Assembly: GCA_000018565.1 (NCBI GenBank)
Contig: CP000875.1
Span: 4,045,199 to 4,109,198 of the forward strand
DNA length: 64,000 nucleotides
Direction: 5' to 3'
Source of the DNA: Herpetosiphon aurantiacus DSM 785
GTDB taxonomy: Bacteria; Chloroflexota; Chloroflexia; Chloroflexales; Herpetosiphonaceae
The position numbers and the translations under genes were made by a program. Positions 40,822 to 49,681 of this stretch are shown piece after piece (the stretch's first letter is position 1; each line of letters starts with the position of its first letter). Under the pieces are notes generated by a model, which saw only the letters and a program-made list of their open reading frames with translations, made no database searches and had not been told where the DNA came from.

Positions 40822-43002
40822 ATGCATCATCTTCCCCAGTATTCGACCCGCTTAATTGGCCGAAACCGTGTGGTTGCTGCCTTAGTTGCCCTCTTTCAAG
40901 AGCAAGCGCATCGGCTTGTGAGCTTGATCGGCGCGAGTGGCACTGGCAAAACGCGGCTGGGGCTTGAAGCAACCGAAACTATCCGCGATAGTTTTACTGA
41001 TGGTTGCTATTTTATCAATTTAGCGCCAGTTGATGATGCGGTATTTGTGCTGCCAACCATTGCCCATACCTTGGGCGTGCATGAAACCGCCAATCAATCA
41101 TTGCTCGATAGCGTGGTGAATTTTCTGCGTGGCAAGCGGGTGTTGTTGATTCTCGATAATTTCGAGCAGGTCAAACGGGCTGCTGATGAGCTTAAATTGT
41201 TGATCGAACGCACTGATCAGGCTCAATTTATGGTGACAAGCCAAGTTGCGTTGGGCTTGGCTGCTGAATATGAGTTTAGTGTGCCACCGCTCGAAGTGCC
41301 TGAGCAGTCCAATCTGCCATCCAACCAATTATTAGAATATTCAGCAATTGCCTTGTTTGTTGATCGCATGCAGGCGATTCAGCCGCGCTTTGTGTTGACT
41401 GATACCCAAGCCAAGGCTGTGGTCGAAATTTGTCGGTTGCTGCATGGCTTGCCTTTGGCGATTGAATTAATTGCCGCCCATAGTTCGGCACTCTCGCCGA
41501 CCGATTTGCTGTTGCTCGTGCGCAATTATTTGGCGCTTGGCCGAGGCGCGGCAATTGCCAAACCCGCCCGTCACCATGTGCTCTACCCAGTGCTCGATTG
41601 GTGCTTTAGCCGTTTGTCAGCGCCGCAACAAACTTTATTTAGCCGCTTGGGTGCGTTTATTGGCGGTTGCTCTAACGATGCAGTGATGGCGCTCTATCAA
41701 ACAGTTGGCGAGTTCGCGACTGCTGTTGATCCAGGCATTACCAGCTTGAAGCAAAAACATTTGCTCTTGGAAGAAACCATGCCTGGCCAGCAGTCACGCT
41801 ACATTATGCTCGATGCCGTGCGCGAATATGCTCACCAGCGTTTGCGCAAACGCAAAGAAGCCCATCAAATTGATCTGTATCATGCCCAGTATTACCGTGA
41901 TTTGAGCATAACCGCCAAAGCTGAGTTGGGCGGCCCCAAGCATGAATACTGGACAAATCGGCTGCTCAGCGAAATTCATAATATTCGTTCAGCGATTCAA
42001 TGGGCTTTGAGCCATAACGAAGCCAATTTGGCCTTGCAATTAAGCAGCAATTTGGTGATGTTTTGGGTACGCCAAGGCTATCTCACCGAAGGCCGCCGCT
42101 GGATCACCGCTGCATTAGAACATCAAGCTAAGGCAGACCCCATAATTGTGCGGCCAGCGTTGGGGGCAGCCGCAGGCATGGCTTGGTCGCAAAGCTGTTA
42201 TCAAGAAGCCAAACAATACCTTGAAGCAGCCTTAACAATTGAATCAACCAACCAAGCCGAAACTGCACGGCTACTCAATACGATGGGCTTAGTGCTCTAT
42301 GAACAAGGCTTGCATCAACCAGCTAGCGATTATTTTGAGCAGGCCTTGGCGATCTATCGCACTCTCGACGACCAGACAATGCTGGGAATTACACTCAATA
42401 ATTTGGGCTTGGTCGAAATTGATCGTGGCAATTTGGCGGCAGCACGCTACATTTATGCTGAAGTTTTGGCCTTATTCCGCCCAGCCAATAATCCCTTTAA
42501 TCTCACCATGCCGCTAAGCAACTTGGCCTTGATTGAAATTCTCGAATATCGTTATGCTGAGGCTGAACCCTTGCTGGAAGAGGGTTTAGCGCTGTGTCGT
42601 GATAATCGCGATTACAATGGCTTGGGCTATTTTCTGACCAATTTAGCTGCTTGTTTGGGTGGCCAAGGTCGTTTTGAGCGAGCGCGGGATTGCTTGGTAG
42701 AAGCGTTGATTCTACGCAAAAATGCCCAAGCTAAAATTGGCATGTTGGTTGGAGCCAAAACTGCCAGCGAAATCTTGCTCAAGGCCGGCTTGGCTGAGGC
42801 AGCGGCGCTGGCATGGGGCTACGCCAGCGCATTGTTCAGCGAACTGCAATTAACCCCGCTTTGGTACGATGAGCGTCAACAAACCATGCTCGAAACTGAA
42901 TTAAGCACCATGCTTGGTAACGAACACTTGGCCAGCCTCAAACAAACCGGCACAAGCAAAACGATCGACGACATTATTAGCCTGATACAAACCGCCATAT
43001 AA
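40822..43002 (+). CDS. STAND-type P-loop ATPase with C-terminal tetratricopeptide repeats
   Basis: 726 residues. The ATPase module starts at once: RLIGRNRVVAALVALF, Walker A SLIGASGTGKTRLGLEA (about residues 35-51), Walker B VLLILDNFEQV (about 109-119), the sensor FMVTSQVALGLAAEY and the GLPLAIELIAA block. Helical repeats fill residues 380-720, with TPR-like units such as LNTMGLVLYEQGLHQPASDY, LNNLGLVEIDRGNLAAARY and FLTNLAACLGGQGRFERARD. This is the layout of AfsR/MalT-like regulators, but there is no DNA-binding helix-turn-helix at either end, so it probably works as a signal switch or adaptor with a partner encoded elsewhere. Confidence 0.88.
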   Translation: MHHLPQYSTRLIGRNRVVAALVALFQEQAHRLVSLIGASGTGKTRLGLEATETIRDSFTDGCYFINLAPVDDAVFVLPTIAHTLGVHETANQSLLDSVVNFLRGKRVLLILDNFEQVKRAADELKLLIERTDQAQFMVTSQVALGLAAEYEFSVPPLEVPEQSNLPSNQLLEYSAIALFVDRMQAIQPRFVLTDTQAKAVVEICRLLHGLPLAIELIAAHSSALSPTDLLLLVRNYLALGRGAAIAKPARHHVLYPVLDWCFSRLSAPQQTLFSRLGAFIGGCSNDAVMALYQTVGEFATAVDPGITSLKQKHLLLEETMPGQQSRYIMLDAVREYAHQRLRKRKEAHQIDLYHAQYYRDLSITAKAELGGPKHEYWTNRLLSEIHNIRSAIQWALSHNEANLALQLSSNLVMFWVRQGYLTEGRRWITAALEHQAKADPIIVRPALGAAAGMAWSQSCYQEAKQYLEAALTIESTNQAETARLLNTMGLVLYEQGLHQPASDYFEQALAIYRTLDDQTMLGITLNNLGLVEIDRGNLAAARYIYAEVLALFRPANNPFNLTMPLSNLALIEILEYRYAEAEPLLEEGLALCRDNRDYNGLGYFLTNLAACLGGQGRFERARDCLVEALILRKNAQAKIGMLVGAKTASEILLKAGLAEAAALAWGYASALFSELQLTPLWYDERQQTMLETELSTMLGNEHLASLKQTGTSKTIDDIISLIQTAI

Positions 43003-43089
43003 CGAGCTGAGAGGTTTAGATAGGTATGTTACCTTCGGATTTTCTTTCGGTGCTATCATACCAAACGGTTTTGTTTCAGAGGATTTGTA

Positions 43090-43815
43090 GTGAATTCGAC
43101 AATTTTTGCCAATATCATCACGGTGCTCCACGAACCACAGCGCGAGGTCAATATTGGCTCGACAGTGCGGGCCTTGCTCAATACAGGCTTTCAGCGCTTG
43201 CGCCTAGTTCAGCCAGTCGCCTACTCAATTGAGCGGCTTGACGATATGGCGCATCGCAGTGGCCCATTGGTTGAGCAAATTGAAACATTTGCTAGCCTTG
43301 GCGAGGCCTTAGCCAATGTGAGCTATGTGGTTGGGTTTAGCGGGCGCAGTCGCGGCGAGCGCCAAGCGGTTAGTTTGCCCGAATTTGCGCCAACTTTGAC
43401 CGCGCTGGCAGCAACCGCTCCGGTAGCCTTCGTATTTGGCCGCGAAGATCGTGGGCTGGATAACGCCGCAATCGAACAATGCAGTCAATTAATCAGTATT
43501 CCGGTCGATCCAAGCTATCCTTCGTTGAATTTGGCCGATGCGGTGTTGTTGGCGTTGTATACAATTCGCGGCTTGGCTACGAGCGCCGAGCCATTGCCTA
43601 GCCCTGATTTGGCCGACCAAGCTTCCCACGAGTTGCTGCTGAATTTGCTTGATCAACTTTTGACCAAGCTTAACTTTTCACGCACGGCAGGCCAACAAGC
43701 GAGTGCAGTGCGGGTTATGCGTGATCTGCTGGCTCGTTCAAGGCCTAGCCCCAGCGAAATTGCCCTCGTAACCGCAATCTGTCGCAAAATGTTGGCTGCA
43801 CTGCCAACAGCCTAA
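43090..43815 (+). CDS. SpoU/TrmH-type RNA 2'-O-methyltransferase (TrmJ-like)
   Basis: 241 residues starting with GTG at 43090; AGAGGA lies 6 bp upstream. The N terminus NSTIFANIITVLHEPQREVN with IGSTVRALLNTGF is the first SPOUT block. The C-terminal knot holds the AdoMet site FVFGREDRGLDNAAIEQCSQ followed by ISIPVDPSYPSLNLADAVLL. The motif G-R-E-x-x-G-L, the block L-N-L-x-x-A-V and the length (E. coli TrmJ 246) point to the group that methylates position 32 of tRNA anticodon loops, though other tRNA positions are possible. It stands alone after the STAND ATPase gene. Confidence 0.88.
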   Translation: MNSTIFANIITVLHEPQREVNIGSTVRALLNTGFQRLRLVQPVAYSIERLDDMAHRSGPLVEQIETFASLGEALANVSYVVGFSGRSRGERQAVSLPEFAPTLTALAATAPVAFVFGREDRGLDNAAIEQCSQLISIPVDPSYPSLNLADAVLLALYTIRGLATSAEPLPSPDLADQASHELLLNLLDQLLTKLNFSRTAGQQASAVRVMRDLLARSRPSPSEIALVTAICRKMLAALPTA

Positions 43816-43878
43816 TTCCCGACACATATCCAACTTTCTGTTTAAGTGGAGATTGCTGTTGCCAGCCATAAATTGAAA

Positions 43879-43940
43879 GGGGTGCAGGGGGATGAAAACA
43901 CCCTGCGTTTCCTTCCAGTGGAGGGACGGAAGCGTGGCGA
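43879..43940. repeat. R2 double-hairpin repeat, copy 1
   Basis: GGGGTGCAGGGGGATGAAAA then CACCCTGCGTTTCCTTCC then AGTGGAGGGACGGAAGCGTG. It contains two hairpins (GCAGGG with CCCTGC, and a CCTTCC/GGAGGG-type pair) and is clearly related to the copies at 46997 and 61723. It lies in the 242-bp gap before the histidine kinase gene. Confidence 0.8.
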
Positions 43941-44057
43941 ATTCAGTTAGCAACAATTAATTTTAGTGGCGATTGGAAGCTATAGCAACTTCTTGCAAAA
44001 AGCCGACAATTGCTCTACACTCATTCGGCACGACGACTGCAATGAGGCACGCTGGTT

Positions 44058-45968
44058 ATGATCGATACAAGCGCTCCGAGCGCAGCTATTCTCGCGATTC
44101 TGCAGAATGATAATGCAGTGGCGCAGGCGCAGGAACTTCGGGCGTTTGGCGCAACCTGGCAAAGCCAAAACGCTGATCCGCAAATGCTGACCAAACTTGG
44201 CATCGAAGCCGCTACCCAAGCTCGGCTTGATCCCAGTGCGGTGGTAACCGATCTCTTGCTTGGCTATGCCGCCGCCCGCGAGGAGCAACGCACTCGCCAT
44301 TGGCAAAACCACTTGATGCGCCGCGTGCAGCAGTTGGATGGTTTGCATCGTATTATTAGCGCCGCCAACTCAACCCTCGATATTGATGCCTCACTCCAAA
44401 CCGTCGTCGATACAGTCAGCGATGTGATGCGGGTCGATGTTTGCTCGATTTATCTCTTTGATCAGCATCGGCGCATGTTGCGATTGGTCGCGACTCGTGG
44501 GCTGAATCCCAAGGCAATCGGCACGGTTGAGGTGGAAATCGGTGTGGGCGTGACTGGTTGGGCTGGCGAATTGGGCAAGCCGGTGGCGATTTTTGATGTG
44601 CGCAATGAGCCACGCTACCAGCTTGAGCCACTGCTCGAAGAATGGCATTTTCGCTCGCTGTTGGCAGTACCAGTAATTTTATTTGCCAGCGAACGCCACC
44701 ATATCGAAACCCTGCAAGGCGTGATTACGGTGCAAAATCGCGATCCCCATGAATTTTCGCAAGAGCAAACCTCATATCTCGAAGTTGTGGCGGGGGAAAT
44801 TGCGCTCTCAATCGCCAATGCCCAAATGTATCAACAAACTGATGCTCGTTTACACCAAAAAATTCGTGAATTAACCACCTTGCAGCGCGTAACAGCGGCG
44901 CTAGCCTCAACCTTGGATGTTGATACGTTGCTGCATTTGATTGTGGAGCAAGCTGTCAAGATTGCCGATGTTGATCGGACTGATATTTTCCAAGTACGCC
45001 CCAACAACAAGGTGAAAATGTTGGCTTCATATGGGCCTGGCCGCACTTCCGGCGTAGAAGATATGATCGTGCAGGTGATTCGTGAGCATCGCGCGATCGC
45101 GGTGCCAAATGCCTACACCGACGAACGTTGGTCGGGCGTGCAGGCGATTGCCTATCGCGAGGGCTTTCATTCGTTGTTTGCGCTGCCGATGCGCACGGGC
45201 AATCGGATTATCGGGGCATTATGTTTTTATAGCTATGCGCCGCGCCATATTGAATATGAGCAGGTGCAATTGCTCACCACCTTTGCCGATGAAGGTGCAA
45301 TCGCGATTGAAAATGCCCGCTTGTACGAAGAAACCCAGCGCAATCTGACGATCAAATCAACCTTGCTGCAAGAAATTCATCATCGCGTCCGCAACAACTT
45401 ACAAACGATCTCAGCGTTGCTGCAAATGCAGGCACGGCGTTTGAACACCGAAACTGAAGGTCGGCAAGCACTTGATGATAGTGTACGCCGCATCCATGCC
45501 ATTGCCGCAGTGCATAATTTGCTCAGCCACGATGGCGAAGGCCAAACCACGGTGCAAGATATTGCCAAGCAAATTGCCGAAAATATTCAGATGAGCCTGC
45601 CAAGCGAAACGCCAGTTGAGTTTTTGATCACTGGCGATTCAGTTTCGGTCAATGCGCGGGCGGCTACTGTGCTGGCGATCGTGATCAACGAATTGGTGCA
45701 TAATGCGCTTGATCATGGCTTGAGTGCCGAAGGCGGCATTATTGGCATCGACGGCTGGATGGAAAACGAAGAACAGGCTTGTGTCCAAGTGCGCGACGAT
45801 GGCCCAATCCGACCGGAGCCAGTCAAACGTCGTGTAAGCACTGGGCTAGGCCTTGGCATTATCGAAACTCTCGTCAACACCGATCTTGGCGGCAAATTTG
45901 AGTTCAAACGTGAAACTGAATGGACACGGGCATTAATTACTTTTGCGCCCGATGAGTTGGATGATTAA
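44058..45968 (+). CDS. Cytoplasmic GAF-GAF sensor histidine kinase (HisKA_2/HWE-like)
   Basis: 636 residues with no transmembrane helix. Two GAF domains follow an N-terminal helical region: the first at about 115-265 (VDTVSDVMRVDVCSIYLFDQ, GVGVTGWAGELGKPVAI, LLAVPVIL), the second at about 290-440. The kinase core begins with the H-box LLQEIHHRVRNNLQTISALL (about 445-465), where the first His of the pair is the likely phosphorylation site. The ATP site shows N-box INELVHNALDHG and G-box STGLGLGIIETLV. This H-box form is typical of HisKA_2 and HWE kinases. No response regulator is adjacent. The glycosyltransferase starts 6 bp later, so they are likely co-transcribed. Confidence 0.93.
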   Translation: MIDTSAPSAAILAILQNDNAVAQAQELRAFGATWQSQNADPQMLTKLGIEAATQARLDPSAVVTDLLLGYAAAREEQRTRHWQNHLMRRVQQLDGLHRIISAANSTLDIDASLQTVVDTVSDVMRVDVCSIYLFDQHRRMLRLVATRGLNPKAIGTVEVEIGVGVTGWAGELGKPVAIFDVRNEPRYQLEPLLEEWHFRSLLAVPVILFASERHHIETLQGVITVQNRDPHEFSQEQTSYLEVVAGEIALSIANAQMYQQTDARLHQKIRELTTLQRVTAALASTLDVDTLLHLIVEQAVKIADVDRTDIFQVRPNNKVKMLASYGPGRTSGVEDMIVQVIREHRAIAVPNAYTDERWSGVQAIAYREGFHSLFALPMRTGNRIIGALCFYSYAPRHIEYEQVQLLTTFADEGAIAIENARLYEETQRNLTIKSTLLQEIHHRVRNNLQTISALLQMQARRLNTETEGRQALDDSVRRIHAIAAVHNLLSHDGEGQTTVQDIAKQIAENIQMSLPSETPVEFLITGDSVSVNARAATVLAIVINELVHNALDHGLSAEGGIIGIDGWMENEEQACVQVRDDGPIRPEPVKRRVSTGLGLGIIETLVNTDLGGKFEFKRETEWTRALITFAPDELDD

Positions 45969-45974
45969 GCAAGC

Positions 45975-46925
45975 ATGACCTATCTATCGTTAATTTGTAC
46001 AGTTAAAAACGAGGCTGATAATATCGCCGATTTGCTAGATTCGATGTTGGCACAAAGCCGCCAACCTGATGAAATTGTGGTCAATGATTGTGGCTCAACC
46101 GACTCAACCGCCGCGATTGTCCAAACCTATATTGAGCGTGGTGCACCAATTCGCTTGGTCCATGGTGGTTTTAACATCTCTTCTGGTCGGAATAACGCCA
46201 TTGTGCATGCCCAAGGCGACTTAATTGCCTCGACCGATGCTGGCTTAGCGCTCGATCGCACATGGCTCGAACGGATTATCGCGCCACTCGAAGCAGATCA
46301 GGCCGATTTGGTGGCTGGCTTTTATCAAGCAGCGCCGCGCAGCGATCTGGAAACCGCAATTGGTTCGACCAACTATCCGCTGGCTGAAGAAGTTGATCCA
46401 AGCCGATTTTTGGCGGCTGGGCAATCGGTGGCCTTTCGCAAAGTTGTGTGGCAAACCGTGGGTGGTTACCCCGAATGGCTCGACCATTGCGAAGATTTGG
46501 TGTTTGATCGGGCAGCAGTAGCGGCGGGCTTTCGCAGCACAGCGGTGCTCGATGCAGTTGTGCATTTTCAGCCGCGCTCCAGTTTTCGTGCCCTCTTTCG
46601 CCAATATTTCTTCTATGCACGGGGCGATGGGGTTGCCAACCTTTGGCCGTTACGCCATGCGATTCGCTATGCCACCTACCTCGGCCTACTCCTTTTGATC
46701 CGCAACCTGCCCCAACGCCCATGGCTTCTCGGTGTTTTAGGTTTGGGTATTGCTGGCTACACTCGCAAACCCTATCGACGGTTGTGGCGAGCAACCAAAG
46801 GCTGGTCATTCACTCGCCGCAGCAAAACCTTGGGTTTACCGCCATTAATTCGCATGGTTGGCGATCTTGCCAAAATGCTCGGCTACCCGGTTGGCTGGCT
46901 GGTACGTCTGCGCAAACGTCGATAA
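45975..46925 (+). CDS. Family 2 glycosyltransferase
   Basis: 316 residues. The GT-A fold begins at residue 1: SLICTVKNEADNIADLLDSM, then EIVVNDCGSTDSTAAIV with the nucleotide-binding aspartate, and DLIASTDAGLALDRTWLERI, where a TDAG replaces the usual DxD metal motif. A second half carries GGYPEWLDHCEDLVFDRAA, the usual acceptor-site ED pair. Near residues 235-260 lie hydrophobic stretches that may contact the membrane. It would transfer a sugar to a lipid or polysaccharide; donor and acceptor are unknown. It follows the histidine kinase gene by 6 bp. Confidence 0.92.
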   Translation: MTYLSLICTVKNEADNIADLLDSMLAQSRQPDEIVVNDCGSTDSTAAIVQTYIERGAPIRLVHGGFNISSGRNNAIVHAQGDLIASTDAGLALDRTWLERIIAPLEADQADLVAGFYQAAPRSDLETAIGSTNYPLAEEVDPSRFLAAGQSVAFRKVVWQTVGGYPEWLDHCEDLVFDRAAVAAGFRSTAVLDAVVHFQPRSSFRALFRQYFFYARGDGVANLWPLRHAIRYATYLGLLLLIRNLPQRPWLLGVLGLGIAGYTRKPYRRLWRATKGWSFTRRSKTLGLPPLIRMVGDLAKMLGYPVGWLVRLRKRR

Positions 46926-46996
46926 CTTTTATGCCTTACTCAATCGCCGTTTTATGTCTATCACTAGGTCACTTATAAAGCCCAAATTGTACTTTA

Positions 46997-47059
46997 GGGG
47001 GTGCAGGGGGATGAAAACCCCCTGCGTTTCCCTCCGGTGGAGGGACGGAAGGGTGGCGA
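46997..47059. repeat. R2 double-hairpin repeat, copy 2
   Basis: GGGGGTGCAGGGGGATGAAA then ACCCCCTGCGTTTCCCTCCG then GTGGAGGGACGGAAGGGTGG. Both hairpins are perfect here: GCAGGGGG with CCCCCTGC, and CCCTCC with GGAGGG. Nothing else is seen in the 251-bp gap between the glycosyltransferase and lipoprotein genes. Confidence 0.85.
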
Positions 47060-47176
47060 AGCAAAATATATCAACAATCTAAAAGCCTTTCAAACCAACA
47101 AATGGCTGATTGACAAGCAGCAACAACCTTTGATAGCATCGATTTCTCTGGATTTTGAAGAAATAGGAGTATACCG

Positions 47177-48397
47177 ATGCGTTATCGTCGAGGGTTGGCG
47201 TGTTTATTACTTGGCTTAGTTGGCTGTAGCAGCGCTACCACGCCCACGAGCCAACTCCAACCAACCACCAATGTGATTGCCGTTGAGCCTACTAGTCTAC
47301 CAGCAGCAACAATTATTCCCACTGTGGCGGCAACGATGGCCCCAAGCCCTGAAGTGATGAGCGAACTCCTGCCCCAGCCGTTGTATGCGATTTCGTCGCA
47401 GCCCAATGGTGTGCAAATTATGCGCCTAGAAACTGATGGCAACACCCTCACCTCAATCACAAACGAACCTAATGGTGTGTTTGATTATCATGTCAGCACG
47501 CTTGGCCAAATTGCCTACATTGCCGATAATGACCTGATTTTGGTTGATGGCTTGGGTCAAAATCGCCAAATTTTGGTAGATGGCCCAACGATTAACCCAC
47601 AGGCTGATACCAACATTATGCATCGCGATCAATTGAATACGCCACGCTGGTCGCCTGATGGCAGTTCGATCGCCTTTTCATGGGGCGGTTTGCAAATCTA
47701 CAATTTGATCACTGGCGAACAAACCATGCTGCAACCTCACACCAGTAGCAGCGATTCAGCGCTTGCCGACATTTACGATTACTCGGTATTGTATGGCCCC
47801 AACAGTTGGTCGCCCGATGGGACAACTATTCTAGCTAATGCTGGTTTTGTGCCCGAGGGTGGCAATTTGGTCTTGTTTGATTTAGCCACATCTGAGCCAT
47901 TAACGATTACGATTGATGGCAATTATCCATGTTGCCATGCTGCTTGGGAGCCAGATGGCAGTGCAATCAATGTCACCAACGAAGCATTTGGTATGTTTCC
48001 AACCGGCTGGTGGCATATCAATCCGAGCACTGGCGAATCGAAGGCCTTGATCGATGGCGATAATGTTGAGCCATTTCAGCCAGTTTCGAGTGTTTTCATG
48101 CAGCCCGATGGGAGTCACCTCGCCTTTGTGGGCACAGTCAATAGCAGCGATCCTATGCAGATTTCGGCTCCTTTGACCTTGAGCCAAGTTGGGCTTGATG
48201 GCACAATTAGAGCTTTGCGCCAAGATAGCCAAACGGTTGGCAGTGTGTTGTGGTCGCCTGATGGCAGCGGGGCAGTGATTGTGCCTTCGATGATGGCCGA
48301 AACTCAACTCCAATGGGTTCCGAGTAATGCTAGCCCAGTGGCTAATTTGGCCTTGAGCGGGGCTAATATGCAGTGGGCAACGACCTTAGATCAGTGA
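47177..48397 (+). CDS. Lipoprotein with TolB/propeller-like repeats
   Basis: 406 residues; AGGAG stands before the ATG. The N terminus is a lipoprotein signal peptide ending in the lipobox LVG-C (Cys at residue 17), then a Thr/Pro-rich linker to about residue 65. The rest is beta-rich with propeller turns such as TPRWSPDGSSIAFSWGG, NSWSPDGTTILANAG, CHAAWEPDGSAINVTN and LWSPDGSGAVIVPS, about six blades, as in TolB or the WD40-like PD40 repeat. It would sit on the outer face of the membrane. Its role is unknown, but it resembles the anchored propeller-like protein at 21841. Confidence 0.85.
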   Translation: MRYRRGLACLLLGLVGCSSATTPTSQLQPTTNVIAVEPTSLPAATIIPTVAATMAPSPEVMSELLPQPLYAISSQPNGVQIMRLETDGNTLTSITNEPNGVFDYHVSTLGQIAYIADNDLILVDGLGQNRQILVDGPTINPQADTNIMHRDQLNTPRWSPDGSSIAFSWGGLQIYNLITGEQTMLQPHTSSSDSALADIYDYSVLYGPNSWSPDGTTILANAGFVPEGGNLVLFDLATSEPLTITIDGNYPCCHAAWEPDGSAINVTNEAFGMFPTGWWHINPSTGESKALIDGDNVEPFQPVSSVFMQPDGSHLAFVGTVNSSDPMQISAPLTLSQVGLDGTIRALRQDSQTVGSVLWSPDGSGAVIVPSMMAETQLQWVPSNASPVANLALSGANMQWATTLDQ

Positions 48398-48407
48398 ATT
48401 CATAATG

Positions 48408-48506
48408 CCCTCACCTCTTATTAGGTACATGAAGCAGGGGAACCACAAATCATGAAATCCGAAAACTCCCCTCGCCCGCTGTGGCGGGCGAGGGGTTGGG
48501 GGTGAG
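48408..48506. repeat. R1 palindromic repeat, copy g (diverged)
   Basis: CCCTCACCTCTTATTAGG at the left is degenerate, while the right part CTCCCCTCGCCCGCTGTGGC and GAGGGGTTGGGGGTGAG is well kept. It lies between the convergent lipoprotein and small-protein genes. Confidence 0.75.
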
Positions 48507-48514
48507 CGAAATCA

Positions 48515-48721
48515 TCAATCATCACGCTTTGCTGGCTCATCGAGAGTTACCGGCGCAGCGTGCAAGCCATCGCGATCAACATACAGCGGCGGAGTTGGCA
48601 TCGTGCCATGTTCAAAGGCTGGGTTGGCTGCAACTGGTGGCACAACCGTAGCGTCGGATGCTTGTTCGCCAACATAGGTTCGCTCAAATTCATCAGCATC
48701 TTTAAATAATGGCTCACTCAT
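48515..48721 (-). CDS. Small acidic protein of unknown function
   Basis: 68 residues with AGGAG placed 7 bp before the ATG, which supports a real gene. It is acidic and proline-rich (MSEPLFKDADEFERTYVGEQ at the start, YVDRDGLHAAPVTLDEPAKR at the end), has no hydrophobic helix and no cysteine, and is probably disordered. It ends 8 bp from an R1 copy and is divergent from the DUF4230 gene. Function unknown. Confidence 0.62.
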   Translation of the reverse strand: MSEPLFKDADEFERTYVGEQASDATVVPPVAANPAFEHGTMPTPPLYVDRDGLHAAPVTLDEPAKRDD

Positions 48722-48851
48722 AACATACTCCTAAATGCAACTATCACAATGTTTATAGTGCAAGCTATAGCAGAAAATGCACCACGCCAGCATTTTTCGG
48801 CTATACTAACAAGTACCTTAATGATTGAGCTTCACCGAAGGAGGCTCCTAG

Positions 48852-49652
48852 ATGTATCGTCAACGCAACTCTGGTTGTATGAGTAGTTTGTTTTTTCTGC
48901 TCATCGGAGCACTTGGGATAATGGTTGTGCTTTCAATTACGGGCATGTTTGACCCAATTGGCATGTGGTTTCGCCAGCCTGAGGCTGTCAACAACGCCCA
49001 AGGCCCAGCGATTGTGCAACAACTCCGTGCTCGCGACGAGTGGATTACCTTTTCTTATCAAGCTGATCAATTGATTGAAGCTCGTAAAGAAGGCAATTTC
49101 TTCCAAGAATTGCTCTACGGTGATCGGATTTTATTGCAAGCCCGTGGCGAAGTTGCTGCTGGCATTGATATGAGCCAGCTTAGCGATGATCAGATTGAGA
49201 TCGATGGCAAATCGATTAAAATCACCTTACCACCAGCCCGCATCATCTACTCGCGCCTAGATAATCAAAGCACCCGAGTCTATGATCGTGAACAGGGTTG
49301 GCTGAGTCGTGGTGATATCAATCTTGAAAGTGATGCCCGAACTTTCGCCGAACAATCAATTATCACCAGTGCTTGCGAAAGCGGGGTGCTTGACCGGGCT
49401 GCGGTTGAAGCGCAAAAAAATGTCAGCGATTTGCTCTATGCCGTTGACTATACCAACGTGACGGTGATTGTGAGCAAAGTTGGCGATTGTGCTGGTAGTG
49501 CCAATCAAATGGCTACCCAACAGCCCAATGCCATTGAACCAACCGCGCCAGCCAATGTCCCAACTAATAGCACCGCTCAACCCAGCGTTGCGCCAACACC
49601 AACCAATAGTGGTGGTAGTCTTTCCGGAACCGCTGTTCCAATTAAACCTTAA
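48852..49652 (+). CDS. Membrane-anchored DUF4230 protein
   Basis: 266 residues with a strong AAGGAGG site. One transmembrane helix (residues 11-32) follows a short cytoplasmic tail, so the rest is outside. The core RILLQARGEVAAGIDMSQLS, then DGKSIKITLPPARIIYSRLD and later ITSACESGVLDRAAVEAQKN, matches DUF4230, a domain of unknown function common in Firmicutes and Chloroflexi. The C terminus is a low-complexity Pro/Thr/Asn tail (APANVPTNSTAQPSVAPTPT). It lies 29 bp before era on the same strand and may be co-transcribed with it. Confidence 0.87.
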   Translation: MYRQRNSGCMSSLFFLLIGALGIMVVLSITGMFDPIGMWFRQPEAVNNAQGPAIVQQLRARDEWITFSYQADQLIEARKEGNFFQELLYGDRILLQARGEVAAGIDMSQLSDDQIEIDGKSIKITLPPARIIYSRLDNQSTRVYDREQGWLSRGDINLESDARTFAEQSIITSACESGVLDRAAVEAQKNVSDLLYAVDYTNVTVIVSKVGDCAGSANQMATQQPNAIEPTAPANVPTNSTAQPSVAPTPTNSGGSLSGTAVPIKP

Positions 49653-49681
49653 AGTGCTTAACACTAGAATTTGATGGAGTT

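Noticed and set aside
40822-43002. LuxR/AfsR-type transcription factor
   Set aside because: No helix-turn-helix at either end, so called only a STAND ATPase with TPRs.
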